NCBI GenBank assembly: GCA_900550855.1
Contig: URTQ01000103.1
Location: 1-5,014, forward strand
Direction of reading: 5' to 3'
From: an uncultured Eubacteriales bacterium
GTDB taxonomy: Bacteria; Bacillota; Clostridia; Christensenellales; CAG-917
Length of the DNA stretch: 5,014 nucleotides
Under the pieces are notes generated by a model that saw only the letters and a list, made by a program, of their open reading frames with translations, made no database searches and was not told the origin of the DNA. Position 1 is the stretch's first letter. The number at the start of each line of letters is the position of its first letter. Shown here in pieces: positions 1 through 5,014 of this stretch. The position numbers and the translations under genes are program-made.

Positions 1-31
1 CGAGTTTGCAACCTTCGTTCAGGAATACGGC

Positions 32-88
32 GGGGGGGGTAAAACTTTTTAGGAAGGGGGTGGGGGGGGGAAAAAAACCGCCCCACCC
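32..88. repeat. G homopolymer runs with complementary C-rich arm
   Basis: The + strand has runs of 8 G (32-39), 5 G (56-60) and 9 G (62-70), then 7 A (71-77) and a C-rich stretch. Bases 58-68 can pair with 78-88 as an 11-bp stem with one G-G mismatch and a 9-base loop. The G runs could instead form a G-quadruplex. Neither arrangement has a U tract next to it, so this is not a simple terminator. Runs this long are prone to slippage and sequencing error, so their exact lengths are uncertain. No gene is visible here. Confidence 0.5.
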
Positions 89-91
89 GAC

Positions 92-108
92 AGCCCCGAG
101 GGGCTTTT
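92..108 (+). terminator. short terminator-like hairpin
   Basis: AGCCCC (92-97) and GGGGCT (100-105) form a GC-rich stem with a very tight loop (effectively 5 bp closing a CGAG loop), and the arm runs into TTTT (105-108). The U tract is short, so termination would be weak to moderate. It would serve a + strand gene lying to the left of the window. A second small hairpin, TTTGCC-TTT-GGCAAA, follows at 111-125. Confidence 0.45.
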
Positions 109-125
109 CGTTTGCCTTTGGCAAA

Positions 126-282
126 ATAGCCTGACACACTCCTTTCTCACGTCAAGAACCTTTCGCGGCATAAAACCGTCTGCAACTGCTACGGATAAAG
201 GGATACGACCACACCATACGAACCCCGAAAAGACCGAAACGACGGCACGCCGACAACCGAAAAACGCAGATAGAACCTTAAT
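126..282. other. intergenic stretch, nothing recognised
   Basis: Both strands were read. Reading frames are short and interrupted, and no start codon sits behind a convincing ribosome-binding site. Bases 196-260 on the + strand faintly recall a 5S rRNA core, but the diagnostic paired arms cannot be placed (see rejected items). I see no promoter or repeat that I can defend. Confidence 0.4.
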
Positions 283-334
283 TTTTGCAAAAGAAAAACC
301 TAAACCAAATACTTTCGTATTCGATTTAGGTTTT
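283..334 (-). terminator. intrinsic terminator of tRNA-Ser
   Basis: On the minus strand the arms 334-317 and 312-295 form an 18-bp stem with two G-U wobbles and a GAAA loop (316-313). A T-rich run follows (TTTTTCTTTT, about 298-289). It starts three bases after the CCA end of the tRNA gene, so it is well placed to end the tRNA-Ser transcript. The A-rich strand opposite the T run means the same hairpin might also stop + strand transcripts, but less well. Confidence 0.9.
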
Positions 335-337
335 GCT

Positions 338-430
338 TGGCGGAGAAGAAGAGATTCGAACTCTTGAACCGCTTTTGACGGTTACGCGATTTCCAGTCGC
401 GCGCCCTCGACCAAACTAGGCGACTTCTCC
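338..430 (-). tRNA. tRNA-Ser (anticodon GGA), CCA encoded
   Basis: This decodes UCC and UCU serine codons. The acceptor stem pairs GGAGAAG (430-424) with CTTCTCC (348-342), followed by discriminator G (341) and an encoded CCA (340-338). The anticodon stem CGCGA/TCGCG encloses loop CTGGAAA (396-390), placing anticodon GGA at 394-392. The long variable arm, AACCG paired with CGGTT, is the class II hallmark that marks serine here. The T arm is AAGAG-TTCGAAT-CTCTT. All arms pair without mismatch, so the gene looks functional. A strong terminator follows at once. The nearest fully convincing promoter is about 230 bases upstream (659-687), which implies a long 5' leader to be removed by RNase P, although a closer weak promoter (TATAAA near 555-560) is possible. 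Confidence 0.97.
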
Positions 431-450
431 GTATTAAAGAAGGAGCGTGC

Positions 451-491
451 TTGGTACGCAAGTACCATTTAAACGCGACTTCTCCATAAGT
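451..491 (-). repeat. 41-bp direct repeat, copy 1, with tRNA-Ser 5' end
   Basis: This matches 511-551 at 40 of 41 bases, the only change being the C at 459. On the minus strand it carries GGAGAAGTCGC (485-475), identical to the first 11 bases of the tRNA-Ser at 430-420, then a D-loop-like TGGT, then a 6-bp hairpin (TGGTAC/GTACCA on the + strand, loop GCAA at 458-461). It has no anticodon arm, variable arm or 3' half, so it is not a tRNA gene. It lies 55 bases upstream of the real tRNA start. Confidence 0.85.
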
Positions 492-510
492 GATTTTGGA
501 AAGTCGGGGT

Positions 511-551
511 TTGGTACGTAAGTACCATTTAAACGCGACTTCTCCATAAGT
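511..551 (-). repeat. 41-bp direct repeat, copy 2, with tRNA-Ser 5' end
   Basis: This is the second copy of the unit at 451-491, with a 60-bp period and 19 bases between copies. The tRNA-Ser-like 11-mer is at 545-535 on the minus strand. The hairpin loop reads GTAA (518-521) on the + strand instead of GCAA, so the single difference between copies is the second base of a GNRA-type tetraloop. Similarity fades quickly on both sides. The unit most likely arose by local duplication of the start of the tRNA-Ser gene or its upstream region. Confidence 0.85.
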
Positions 552-570
552 TATTTATAAACAATTACAA

Positions 571-652
571 GTGGGTGGCAGTTGGAAGCCAATGGAAAAC
601 AAAACCATTTCCTCCAACTGTTCACGGGGTACTGTTACCCTCAAAACCCAAC
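571..652 (-). other. candidate structured RNA leader
   Basis: This stretch can fold into three nested parts. A stem CAGTTGGA/TCCAACTG (minus: 621-614 with 591-584) encloses an inner AATGG/CCATT stem with a T-rich loop. A second hairpin is GGGTA-ACAG-TACCC (641-628). An outer TGGGT/ACCCA pairing (about 650-646 with 576-572) would close a three-way junction. It begins where the minus-strand promoter at 659-687 should start transcription, so I assign it to the minus strand. The stems also pair on the + strand, so strand is an inference. It matches no riboswitch consensus I know, and no terminator separates it from the tRNA. Confidence 0.4.
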
Positions 653-658
653 GTGACG

Positions 659-687
659 ATTATATATCAACAAAGCGAATTTGACAA
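659..687 (-). promoter_or_regulatory. sigma-A type promoter toward tRNA-Ser
   Basis: On the minus strand, -35 TTGTCA (687-682) and -10 TATAAT (664-659) are separated by exactly 17 bases. Five of six and six of six positions match consensus. Transcription should begin near 652 and run through the folded stretch and both partial repeats into the tRNA-Ser gene and its terminator. No coding sequence lies on that path. Confidence 0.8.
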
Positions 688-812
688 GCGGTTGAAAGAT
701 TTATTTTTGAGATTTTGGCACAATTTTGCAACGTTACGCATAAAAGCGATGACATTGGGGCTCGATTGCTCCATAAAAAGTATTTGCACGATTGCAAAAC
801 CAAAAATAGATA
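688..812. other. AT-rich spacer between divergent promoters
   Basis: No gene was found. The stretch separates the minus-strand promoter (659-687) from the + strand promoter (813-841). A small perfect hairpin TTGCA-CGAT-TGCAA lies at 784-797. TTGCAC (784-789) spaced 17 bases from TAGATA is a weak possible second + promoter for the downstream gene. Confidence 0.4.
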
Positions 813-841
813 TTTACATATTTTAATTTATGTGATATTAT
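813..841 (+). promoter_or_regulatory. sigma-A type promoter of the CorC-family gene
   Basis: -35 TTTACA (813-818) and -10 TATTAT (836-841) are 17 bases apart. TG at 833-834 gives an extended -10. The start would be near 848, leaving only about 20 bases of leader before the ATG at 869, so there is no room for a riboswitch in this transcript. Confidence 0.8.
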
Positions 842-858
842 CGAAACATCAAATTTAT

Positions 859-863
859 AGGAG
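859..863 (+). promoter_or_regulatory. ribosome-binding site of the CorC-family gene
   Basis: AGGAG lies five bases before the ATG at 869. This fixes the start codon of the membrane protein and agrees with the promoter placement. Confidence 0.85.
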
Positions 864-868
864 CAAAT

Positions 869-2230
869 ATGGGCAACCTACTTGGCGCAACAGCCGACCC
901 TGACCCTCTCAGTACCATTTTATCATCGATTTTTATAGTCGTTTTGGTTTTGTTTTCGGGATTTTTCTCGGCAACGGAAACCGCTTTTAGTTCGGTCAAC
1001 AGAACGAAACTCAAATTGAAAGCGCAAGACGGCAACAAAGCCGCGCAGAACGCGCTGAATCTTCTTGACAAATTCGACAAACTGCTATCGACCATACTCG
1101 TCGGAAACAACCTTGTCAACATCACGTTGTCGGTTCTTTTCAACAACATATTCGAGAACGTCATACCCGACGCGGCGGTCAGCGGCGTAGTATCGGTCGC
1201 GGTATCGACGGTCATCGTTTTGACGTTCGGCGAAATCACCCCGAAAATGATCGCAAAGGAAAATTCCGAGCGTATATGTATGGCGTTCGGCTATCCCATC
1301 CGCGCGATTATGGTGATTCTCTACCCCATAACGATATTGTTTTCGGGGCTTAAATTCTTGCTCAAAAAGATATTCAAATCTCACGGCGACGACAAGATAA
1401 CCGAAGAAGAACTGCTCTCTATGGTGGAAGAAGCGCAAGAGGACGGCTCGCTCGACTCGCAAGAGCGAGAACTCATATCCAGCGCAATCGAGTTTGACGA
1501 CTGCGAAGTTGCCGACATACTCGTACCGAGAGTCAACGTCATAGCCGTGCCGACGAATATGCCAATGGAAAAAATCAAATCCATATTCCTCGAATACAAC
1601 TATTCGCGCTTGCCCGTGTACAAAGATTCTATCGACCAAATCGTCGGTATGATTCACAACATCGACTTTTTCACCGCCCTCGAAAAAGGCGACAAGAACA
1701 TAAAAAACTACATAACACCCGTTGCCGTTGCGACCGAGCATATGAAAATATCCGCATTGCTCAAAAGTATGCAACGCCAAAAAGTGCATATGGCTGTCGT
1801 CGTCGACGAGTACGGCGGAACGCTCGGCATTGTCACCCTCGAAGACATACTCGAAGAACTCGTGGGCGAAATTTGGGACGAACACGACGAAGTGGTCAAC
1901 TACTTCACCAAAGTTGACGATGAAAACTATCTCGTGGACGGTCGAGCGGAACTCGACGATTTCTTCAAGGAATTTAACGTGGACGAGGACGAAACGGAAA
2001 ACTTCGATTCGCAAACGGTAAGCGGCTGGGTTATCGAGCAATTCGGCGAAATTCCAAAAAAATCGCAATCTTTCGATTTCAAGAATCTAACCGTCGTCGT
2101 AAACAAACTCACTGCACGCAAAATCATCGAAATCAAAGTGCATATCAACCCCGTGTCCGACGACGAAACCGAGCAAGAACAGAAATTCAAACTGTTCGAC
2201 AAACACGACAAGGACGAAAATAAAGACTGA
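869..2230 (+). CDS. CNNM/CorC-family transporter with CBS pair (hemolysin C-like)
   Basis: The 453-residue membrane protein has the full architecture of the CorC/CNNM family, linked in several bacteria to Mg2+ (and Co2+) export. The transmembrane CNNM (DUF21) domain spans about residues 15-170, with hydrophobic segments near 18-38, 104-122 and 141-163. Its conserved motifs are SGFFSATETAF (30-40), VGNNLVNI (78-85) and FGEITPK (120-126). A cytosolic CBS pair follows (about 210-335), the second ending in DEYGGTLGIVTLEDILEELV (313-332). In the family this pair binds adenine nucleotides and gates transport. The CorC_HlyC C-terminal domain is at about 345-427, with an acidic, charged tail after it. 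Length is normal and the frame is intact. It is a single-gene unit with its own promoter, RBS and terminator. The old name hemolysin is historical; nothing here indicates haemolysis. Substrate is inferred from family only, so no symbol is given. Confidence 0.93.
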   Translation: MGNLLGATADPDPLSTILSSIFIVVLVLFSGFFSATETAFSSVNRTKLKLKAQDGNKAAQNALNLLDKFDKLLSTILVGNNLVNITLSVLFNNIFENVIPDAAVSGVVSVAVSTVIVLTFGEITPKMIAKENSERICMAFGYPIRAIMVILYPITILFSGLKFLLKKIFKSHGDDKITEEELLSMVEEAQEDGSLDSQERELISSAIEFDDCEVADILVPRVNVIAVPTNMPMEKIKSIFLEYNYSRLPVYKDSIDQIVGMIHNIDFFTALEKGDKNIKNYITPVAVATEHMKISALLKSMQRQKVHMAVVVDEYGGTLGIVTLEDILEELVGEIWDEHDEVVNYFTKVDDENYLVDGRAELDDFFKEFNVDEDETENFDSQTVSGWVIEQFGEIPKKSQSFDFKNLTVVVNKLTARKIIEIKVHINPVSDDETEQEQKFKLFDKHDKDENKD

Positions 2231-2277
2231 TTTTCCGATTGTATTTCAAATTTTCAATATAAAAGGATTTTTCAACG

Positions 2278-2306
2278 AAAAAGGCAACCGCTTGGTTGCC
2301 TTTTTT
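2278..2306 (+). terminator. bidirectional intrinsic terminator
   Basis: AAAAAGGCAACC (2278-2289) pairs perfectly with GGTTGCCTTTTT (2294-2305) around a GCTT loop, followed by T on the + strand. The opposite strand also ends its stem in five T. It lies between two convergent genes, 48 bases after the CorC-family stop and 67 bases past the flavoprotein stop, so it can end both transcripts. Confidence 0.93.
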
Positions 2307-2316
2307 GATTCCGATT

Positions 2317-2352
2317 CGAATTTGAACGGCAAATAAATTGCTTTCAAATTCG
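2317..2352. repeat. inverted repeat beside the terminator
   Basis: CGAATTTGAA (2317-2326) pairs with TTCAAATTCG (2343-2352) as a perfect 10-bp stem, capped by an inner GCAA/TTGC stem (2329-2332 with 2338-2341) and an ATAAA loop. No T tract follows on either strand, so it is not a terminator alone. In the flavoprotein transcript it would sit in the 3' UTR, 20 bases past the stop and before the terminator hairpin, where it might protect the 3' end. That role is a guess. Confidence 0.55.
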
Positions 2353-2372
2353 CTTATTAATCGTGAAAAAGA

Positions 2373-3284
2373 TTACTTTTTCTTTTCTTCCCTACGCTTG
2401 TCGTTGATTATGGCAAGAGCCTTTTCGTCGATGAGAGATATGCCCTCGCTCTTTGCGATTTCAACCATTTGCGTGAGCGCGGCTTTAAGGAAAACTCTGG
2501 GTATTTTGGTGAGTTTTGCGCACGCTTCGTCGGTGAACTTCACGGCAGGGTCGATACGCGAGGCGGCGTACTTGACGGAATTGACGTCCCCTTCCTTTGC
2601 CTGAATCTTTTCGGGATAAGGCTTTTTGAAGCGAGAACACCAGAAATTCGTGCTGTCGCGATAGCCGTAATCGACGGGAACGGGCGGAAAATTGCGCTTG
2701 TTCACGCCGTTGATTATGGAATCGTAATATTCTTCTTTCATCCAGATTTTTTCTATTTTGAGGATAAAATGCGCGCCGAATTTGCTTGTTATACCGTTAA
2801 AATTGCGGTACGGCGGCTCGTATCCTTCGAGGCAACCCGCTTTGTCGAGATATGCGTCTTCGAGCGAACTGTCCCAAGTACATTCGAACACTTGAAACGC
2901 CTCTTTGACGATTTGCGGACGGTCAGTACCGAGCGTACTCGACTGCAAGGTGAAAATGCAATCTTTCATTTTTTGCTCGGTCGTGTCGCCGGGGAAACCT
3001 AATCTGACGGCTTCTTTGAAGAATTTTTTGTCGTCGGGTATGAAGTTGAGCGCGACTTTGCCCGTACGCAAAATATTTTGTGCGGTGTTAGACGAGTTTC
3101 TCACTTCCAAAATCATCGCATAGTAGTCTTTGCCTGCGATGTAGTACGGAAAGCAAAGCGAGTACGAACCGATATTCGTGTGTCCGCTTTCCGAAACGGT
3201 GGAAGCAAGCACGACGGGCATCGGGAAAAACGCCGACGTCTGATAAAAGTTGTCGACAATTCGCAAATCCTTAAATTCGCTCAT
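2373..3284 (-). CDS. flavin reductase-like FMN-binding protein with C-terminal PCP_red-like domain
   Basis: The product is a 303-residue soluble protein with no signal peptide. Residues about 17-185 resemble the flavin reductase-like (DIM6/NTAB, FMN-binding split-barrel) family. Visible signs are FPMPVVLAST (20-29), the flavin-pocket-like TNIGSYSLCF (36-45) and NSSNTAQNILRTGKVALNFI (63-82). Members bind FMN and typically act as flavin reductases or redox enzymes; substrate cannot be told here. Residues about 249-298 (KFTDEACAKLTKIP, then an amphipathic helix and AKSEGISLIDEKAL) resemble the small helical PCP_red domain known from the C-terminus of light-independent protochlorophyllide reductase subunits, which is an unusual partner. 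The TTG in frame at 3317 has no RBS, while ATG 3284 has a strong one, so 3284 is chosen. It follows rho by 81 bp on the same strand without a clear terminator, so it may be cotranscribed. Confidence 0.85.
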   Translation of the reverse strand: MSEFKDLRIVDNFYQTSAFFPMPVVLASTVSESGHTNIGSYSLCFPYYIAGKDYYAMILEVRNSSNTAQNILRTGKVALNFIPDDKKFFKEAVRLGFPGDTTEQKMKDCIFTLQSSTLGTDRPQIVKEAFQVFECTWDSSLEDAYLDKAGCLEGYEPPYRNFNGITSKFGAHFILKIEKIWMKEEYYDSIINGVNKRNFPPVPVDYGYRDSTNFWCSRFKKPYPEKIQAKEGDVNSVKYAASRIDPAVKFTDEACAKLTKIPRVFLKAALTQMVEIAKSEGISLIDEKALAIINDKRREEKKK

Positions 3285-3290
3285 ATCATT

Positions 3291-3297
3291 CACCTCT
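3291..3297 (-). promoter_or_regulatory. ribosome-binding site deciding the flavoprotein start
   Basis: AGAGGTG on the minus strand lies six bases before the ATG at 3284. This near-ideal Shine-Dalgarno falls inside the longer reading frame that opens with TTG at 3317, so it argues for the shorter, 303-residue protein. Confidence 0.85.
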
Positions 3298-3346
3298 TTT
3301 ACAAACTTTTTTGACAAAACGATTTTTGCCTTATTTTACGATTTAA

Positions 3347-3363
3347 TGCGGTTAGAATCCGCA
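3347..3363 (-). other. weak hairpin just after the rho stop
   Basis: TGCGG (3351-3347 on the + strand side) pairs with CCGCA (3359-3363) around a 7-base loop, directly after the rho stop codon. No U tract follows on the minus strand, so it is unlikely to terminate. It may be a processing or stability element, or mean nothing. The 81-bp gap shows no strong promoter, only a TAAAAT -10-like box without a good -35. Confidence 0.3.
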
Positions 3364-3365
3364 AA

Positions 3366-4994
3366 TTACTTCAAACTTCTCACCGTGTAGCCTTCTTTGG
3401 CAAGCACGCGAAGTTGAAGATTGAGTTGGTCGATAAACTCTTTGTTGGATGTGGTTTTGACAATCATACCGATGAGATTTTCGGTGGCTTCGGCGTTGTC
3501 GGCGTTGGACAAAATCTTGCGAATACCCCAAGTGCCTTCGAGTTCGCTGGGTGTAAGCAGCAATTCTTCCTTTCTCGTGCCGCTCTTTGCAAGGTCGATT
3601 GCAGGGAAAATTCTCTTTTCGCTGAGTCTGCGGTCGAGGTGAATTTCCATATTGCCCGTACCCTTAAACTCTTCGAAAATGACGTCGTCCATACGGCTGC
3701 CCGTGTCGATAAGCGCGGTTGCGATGATGGTGAGCGAGCCGCCGTTTTCGATGTTTCTTGCCGAGCCGAAGAAGCGTTTGGGGCTATGAAGCGCGCCGGG
3801 GTCGATACCGCCCGAAAGCGTTCTGCCCGTCGGCGGAATGGTAAGGTTGTACGCACGCGCGAGTCTTGTGAGCGAATCGAGCAAAATCACGACGTCTTTG
3901 CCCATTTCTACAAGGCGTTTTGCTCTTTCCAAAAGCATTTCCGCCGTTTTGGTATGGTGTTCGGGAAGTTCGTCGAAAGTGGAATAAACCACTTCGCCCT
4001 TTATCGAGCGTTGCATATCCGTAACTTCTTCGGGGCGTTCGTCGATGAGCAAAACTTTGAGTTCGATTTCGGGATAATTCTTTGCAATCGAACTTGCAAT
4101 CATTTTCAAAAGCGTGGTTTTACCTGCTTTCGGCGGCGAAACGATTATGCCTCTTTGACCTTTGCCGATAGGCGAAACGAGGTCGATACAGCGCGTTGCG
4201 TATTCTCTTGGCGAAACTTCGAGGCGTATGCGCTCGTTGGGATAGATAGGCACGAGGTCGTCGAAGTTGGGACGTTTGCCCACTTTGTCGGCGTCGATTC
4301 CGTTTATCGTCGTAACGCTCACGACTGCGGACGGTCTGCCCTCTTGCACCTTTTTGCAAAGCGACGTGACGTAATCGCCTCTACGCAAACCGTATTGTTT
4401 GATTTTAATTGCGGAAACGTAGGCGTCCATTTCGTTAAATTCGCCGTTTTTCACGCGCAAAAAGCCGTATCCGTCGGGATTTATTTCGAGATAACCTTCT
4501 CTTATCTGTTCGCTGTCGTCAATGTCGGTGCGTTCTGCAAGAATGTTTTCGCGCACGTTGTCGCGCACTGCCTGATTTTGAGAGCGATATGTGTTTTGTC
4601 TTTGATTGAAATTTTGATTTCTGTTTTGCTGATATTGATTCTGATTGCGGAACGCAGGTTGGAATTTGGGTTTTTCAAAGCCTCTGGGAAGCGGCGTATC
4701 GTTGTTTTGCTCGACCGTGGGCGCAGGCGACGCGGTGAGAACTTCGACGTAACGGCGCTCGGGTTTGCTTTCGCTCGTCGTTTGAGCGGTTTCCGTCGTT
4801 TCCGCGGACTTTTTGGGTCTGCCTCTGCGAGGTGCTTCAGGGGGCGTCATTTCGCCGTTTGTGATTTTGTACACCAAATCGACGAGATCGGCTTTGTTGA
4901 GTTTCGTGGGTGCGCTGACGCCGACGTCTTTTGCGAGGGCACGCATCTCGAAAATGCTTTTTGCCTCCAACTCTTGTTTCGAGAATTTTTGCAT
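3366..4994 (-). CDS. rho: transcription termination factor Rho, long N-terminal form
   Basis: Rho is the hexameric RNA-dependent ATPase and helicase that ends transcription. This copy has 542 residues against 419 in E. coli. In order: a helical Rho_N domain (about 4-47); an inserted linker (about 50-160) with a basic RRGRPKK patch (56-62) and an N/Q-rich segment (116-141); the RNA-binding cold-shock-like domain (about 163-240) with DGYGFLR (174-180); and the ATPase core with Walker A PPKAGKTT (287-294), LIDERPEEVTDM (316-327), Walker B VVILLDS (368-374), LSGGIDPGALHSPKRFFG (393-410) and EEFKGTGNMEIHL (441-453). The core aligns with E. coli at a constant offset of 108, so the bicyclomycin-contact positions (P288, K289, K292, T293, L316, E319, R320, D373, S374, R377) look conserved. 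This predicts sensitivity (inference). AGGAG lies six bases before the ATG. The promoter is beyond the window edge. Confidence 0.97.
   Translation of the reverse strand: MQKFSKQELEAKSIFEMRALAKDVGVSAPTKLNKADLVDLVYKITNGEMTPPEAPRRGRPKKSAETTETAQTTSESKPERRYVEVLTASPAPTVEQNNDTPLPRGFEKPKFQPAFRNQNQYQQNRNQNFNQRQNTYRSQNQAVRDNVRENILAERTDIDDSEQIREGYLEINPDGYGFLRVKNGEFNEMDAYVSAIKIKQYGLRRGDYVTSLCKKVQEGRPSAVVSVTTINGIDADKVGKRPNFDDLVPIYPNERIRLEVSPREYATRCIDLVSPIGKGQRGIIVSPPKAGKTTLLKMIASSIAKNYPEIELKVLLIDERPEEVTDMQRSIKGEVVYSTFDELPEHHTKTAEMLLERAKRLVEMGKDVVILLDSLTRLARAYNLTIPPTGRTLSGGIDPGALHSPKRFFGSARNIENGGSLTIIATALIDTGSRMDDVIFEEFKGTGNMEIHLDRRLSEKRIFPAIDLAKSGTRKEELLLTPSELEGTWGIRKILSNADNAEATENLIGMIVKTTSNKEFIDQLNLQLRVLAKEGYTVRSLK
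4572..4649 (-). other. N/Q-rich, prion-like segment inside Rho
   Basis: Rho residues 116-141 contain 17 Asn or Gln in 26 positions (8 N, 9 Q), with spaced aromatics (Y121, F129, Y136) and arginines (R116, R125, R132, R137) and no acidic residue. This composition is typical of disordered prion-like or RNA-condensing segments. It lies in the insertion between the Rho_N and RNA-binding domains. Rho of Clostridium botulinum is known to have an N-terminal prion-forming domain, but this segment is short and its behaviour is unknown. Confidence 0.7.
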
Positions 4995-5000
4995 TTATTT

Positions 5001-5005
5001 CTCCT
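5001..5005 (-). promoter_or_regulatory. ribosome-binding site of rho
   Basis: AGGAG on the minus strand sits six bases before the ATG at 4994, supporting this start. Only nine further bases remain before the window ends, so the rho leader and promoter cannot be assessed. Confidence 0.85.
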
Positions 5006-5014
5006 ATATACGCG

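Noticed and set aside
196..260. Faint likeness to a 5S rRNA core on the + strand (GGGATAC, CCATACGAAC, GCACGCCGA)
   Set aside because: The spacing is wrong, the CCGAACACGGAAGTTAAG-like loop region is not intact, and I could not pair the terminal helix. Chance similarity is the better reading.
451..551. Two repeats around a spacer, resembling a minimal CRISPR array
   Set aside because: There are only two units of 41 bp with a 19-bp gap, no cas gene nearby, and the repeat contains the tRNA-Ser 5' end, which explains its origin better.
420..551. Possible attachment site of an element integrated at tRNA-Ser
   Set aside because: Integration normally duplicates the tRNA 3' end; here only the 5' end is repeated, and no integrase or other mobile gene is in the window.
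571..652. T-box or metal-sensing riboswitch
   Set aside because: No T-box core or known Mg2+/Mn2+ riboswitch motif is present. The CorC-family gene has its own promoter at 813-841, downstream of this stretch, so it would not be in that leader.
681..709. Perfect TTGACA on the + strand as a -35 box
   Set aside because: No acceptable -10 lies 16-18 bases downstream (best is TATTTT at 15). The bases are better used by the minus-strand -35 TTGTCA.
717..729. Sigma-54-like promoter TGGCAC...TTGCA on the + strand
   Set aside because: Nine bases separate the GG and GC elements instead of the required ten, and no enhancer-binding activator gene is seen.
575..826. 83-codon frame starting at GTG on the + strand
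   Set aside because: No ribosome-binding site, no recognisable domain, and it runs across the folded stretch and the opposite-strand promoter.
1085..2068. 327-codon open frame on the minus strand
   Set aside because: It lies wholly inside the CorC-family gene. Its His/Phe/Val/Arg-rich, low-complexity translation is typical of an antisense shadow, and no start site is supported.

Overview
The window looks like chromosomal DNA from a Clostridia-type member of the Bacillota. This rests on AGGAG/AGAGGTG ribosome-binding sites, sigma-A type promoters, a tRNA gene with an encoded CCA, simple hairpin-plus-U terminators, AT-rich intergenic DNA and a long-form Rho with an inserted N-terminal region. 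I could not run a search, so the lineage is an inference and no genus is claimed.

Layout. Positions 1-282 hold no gene I can support: G homopolymer runs with a C-rich partner, one short terminator-like hairpin on the + strand, then unassigned sequence. A tRNA-Ser(GGA) gene lies on the minus strand (338-430) with a strong terminator. Upstream of it (431-687, minus) are two near-identical 41-bp copies that include the first 11 bases of the tRNA, then a hairpin-rich stretch, then a textbook minus-strand promoter. This suggests a tRNA precursor with a long structured 5' leader. A separate + strand promoter and RBS drive a CNNM/CorC-family membrane protein with CBS domains (869-2230), ended by a bidirectional terminator. 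The minus strand then carries, in transcription order, rho (4994-3366) and a flavin-reductase-like protein (3284-2373), in tandem and 81 bp apart, converging on the same terminator.

Function. This is mostly housekeeping: transcription termination (Rho), serine decoding, probable divalent-cation export (CorC) and an uncharacterised flavoprotein. I see no mobile element, CRISPR array, toxin or defence system. The parts worth a second look are the partial tRNA-Ser repeats and folded leader, the N/Q-rich prion-like segment of Rho, and the C-terminal PCP_red-like domain on the flavoprotein.
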